Origin: Rhizophagus sp. LPA8_4_AMF
Taxonomy: Eukaryota; Glomeromycota; Glomeromycetes; Glomerales; Glomeraceae
Reading direction: 5' to 3'
Assembly (NCBI GenBank): GCA_021464525.1
Contig: JADRCO010000355.1
Coordinates: forward strand, 1 to 36,359
Length of the DNA: 36,359 nt
Shown piece by piece: positions 35,650 through 36,359 of this stretch. The position numbers and the translations under genes were made by a program. Position 1 is the first letter of the stretch. The number at the start of each line of letters is the position of its first letter. Below the pieces are notes generated by a model. The model worked only from the letters and a program-made list of their open reading frames with translations, did not search any database and was not told the DNA's origin.

Positions 35650-36129
35650 TTGTAAGCAGTGATGTAAATTGGATTTGCGCAGTAGGTGCAGCATACATTG
35701 CTTTTATTTTCCGCGTATTTCGTTGAAAATATTAGGCGGCATTTTTCTTAGTAGCGCTTATTATTATTTTAATCTAATATAAAAAGTGCATATGAAATTA
35801 GTAGGTTGCACATATGAATTTTATTAATGATATGTGCTTTGCGCGTATAAGAATCTTTTGAATTTATAACACTGTTTGTAAGTAACCCTCTATAAATACA
35901 TATCCTTCACAAATGCATCTTTTATCTGGTCCCAATTTGGGCCTTAATATTAAATGCACATTTTTTATATACTATAAATATATTCTGTAAATGCATATTT
36001 TATAAAAAAATTTCATATAATTACTTATGAAATTTTATATTACCTTAATTTTAGAGTGAAAAACTCTCTCCTGTCGATCGTTCGGCCAATTTTTCCACAC
36101 TGCTGTTTTGTTATAAGATATTATATAAA

Positions 36130-36359
36130 AGTTTTGTTTTGCTAAAAGAAATTTTATTTCGTTCAAATATACAAGAGGAGAGATGAAAGGGTTGAGTTTA
36201 CAACCTCACAAACTTCGGGAAGCAATATTGCTTCTTCTTCCAACCAAACTATTACTTCGCAACCTATTGTCAATGACGGACAAGGGTTGAACGCTTCCGT
36301 ACATGCACCGCCTACTATAGAACCAAGTGTCGCTAGTAATGTGTCTAGTGAACCAAAAA
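36130..36359 (+). CDS. possible exon of an unidentified gene, cut by the right edge
   Basis: A frame open from before about 36150 to the last base reads ...YKRRDERVEFTTSQTSG, then Ser/Asn/Thr-rich sequence (SNIASSSNQTITSQPIV, APPTIEPSVASNVSSEP). Codon use and GC content rise sharply at about 36180 compared with the AT-rich upstream, typical of the move from non-coding to coding here. No ATG exists in this frame, so it would need a spliced upstream exon. The ATG at 36183 lies in another phase and stops after 35 codons. No family can be named from this fragment. Confidence 0.35.

Larger units (their letters stand above)
33047..36184. other. gene-poor, repeat-bearing region
   Basis: About 3.1 kb with no gene that I can support. 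It starts with the 3' flank of the RRM gene. A 125-codon plus-strand frame (33662-34039) has an ATG but no recognisable motif or splice partners, and I do not call it. Listed separately are a diverged tandem duplication (34094-34353), an inverted repeat (35417-35458) and a transposon-end-like motif (35635-35649). The block 34830-35000 is richer in G and C than the flank and carries two ACACGTG words. The stretch 35650-36060 has repeated TGCATAT/AAATGCA words and looks like decayed element sequence. Confidence 0.5.

Overview
This is an intron-rich, very AT-rich eukaryotic nuclear window. Introns are short (about 50-120 nt, mostly 60-90), with GT-AG ends and T-rich acceptors. The gene set is fungal: an Mso1-type Sec1-binding protein, a Prp5-type helicase, Tsr4/PDCD2, Yih1/IMPACT, and a fungal SUT/SLC45-type sugar transporter. 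Base composition, intron density, a decayed Rhizophagus-type effector-like gene and repeat ends with CAGTTAGACCT or CAGTCAAAACTCG suggest an arbuscular mycorrhizal fungus (Glomeromycota, Rhizophagus-like). That assignment is inference, not proof. No CRISPR, prokaryotic operon, rRNA or tRNA was seen.

Layout: positions 1-4793 (minus) hold the 5' thirteen exons of URB1/Npa1, running off the left edge. Positions 4794-7252 are repeat-rich and carry a decayed effector-like gene (about 5131-5430), a 19-bp perfect hairpin (6200-6256) and a Tigger/pogo-like element remnant (about 6657-7017). Then come RRN3 (7253-9309, minus) and NOM1/SGD1 (9717-13322, minus). NOM1 shares a 211-bp divergent promoter with a DDX46/PRP5 helicase (13534-17822, plus). 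IMPACT/YIH1 (18570-19606, minus) is divergent by 185 bp from PDCD2/TSR4 (19792-21246, plus). COX17 (21597-21860, plus) is followed by a convergent Mso1-domain gene (22147-23438, minus), which is divergent from a four-exon URM1 (23902-24462, plus). A SUT-type sucrose/alpha-glucoside transporter (25225-27442, plus, with a 16-nt micro-exon) converges on a disordered repeat protein (28136-29743, minus). A FAF2/UBXD8-like UBX protein (30327-31835, plus) and a coiled-coil plus RRM protein (32298-33046, plus) follow. Positions 33047-36184 are gene-poor, with decayed repeats. An open frame at the right edge may be the start of another gene.

Functionally, the left half is enriched in ribosome production and RNA work: URB1 (60S assembly), RRN3 (Pol I initiation), NOM1 (40S assembly) and TSR4/PDCD2 (uS5 chaperone), with DDX46 (U2 snRNP) and IMPACT (Gcn2 control). 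Three of these are consecutive on one strand. The right half is mixed: copper delivery, exocytosis, tRNA thiolation/urmylation, sugar import and ERAD/lipid-droplet UBX function. I found no convincing novel multi-gene system. The most noteworthy items are the ribosome-biogenesis neighbourhood, the micro-exon in the sugar transporter, a FAF2 homologue without a UBA domain, and several unexplained repeats. All exon models below were built by hand from splice sites and reading-frame continuity; every complete multi-exon model gives an uninterrupted frame.
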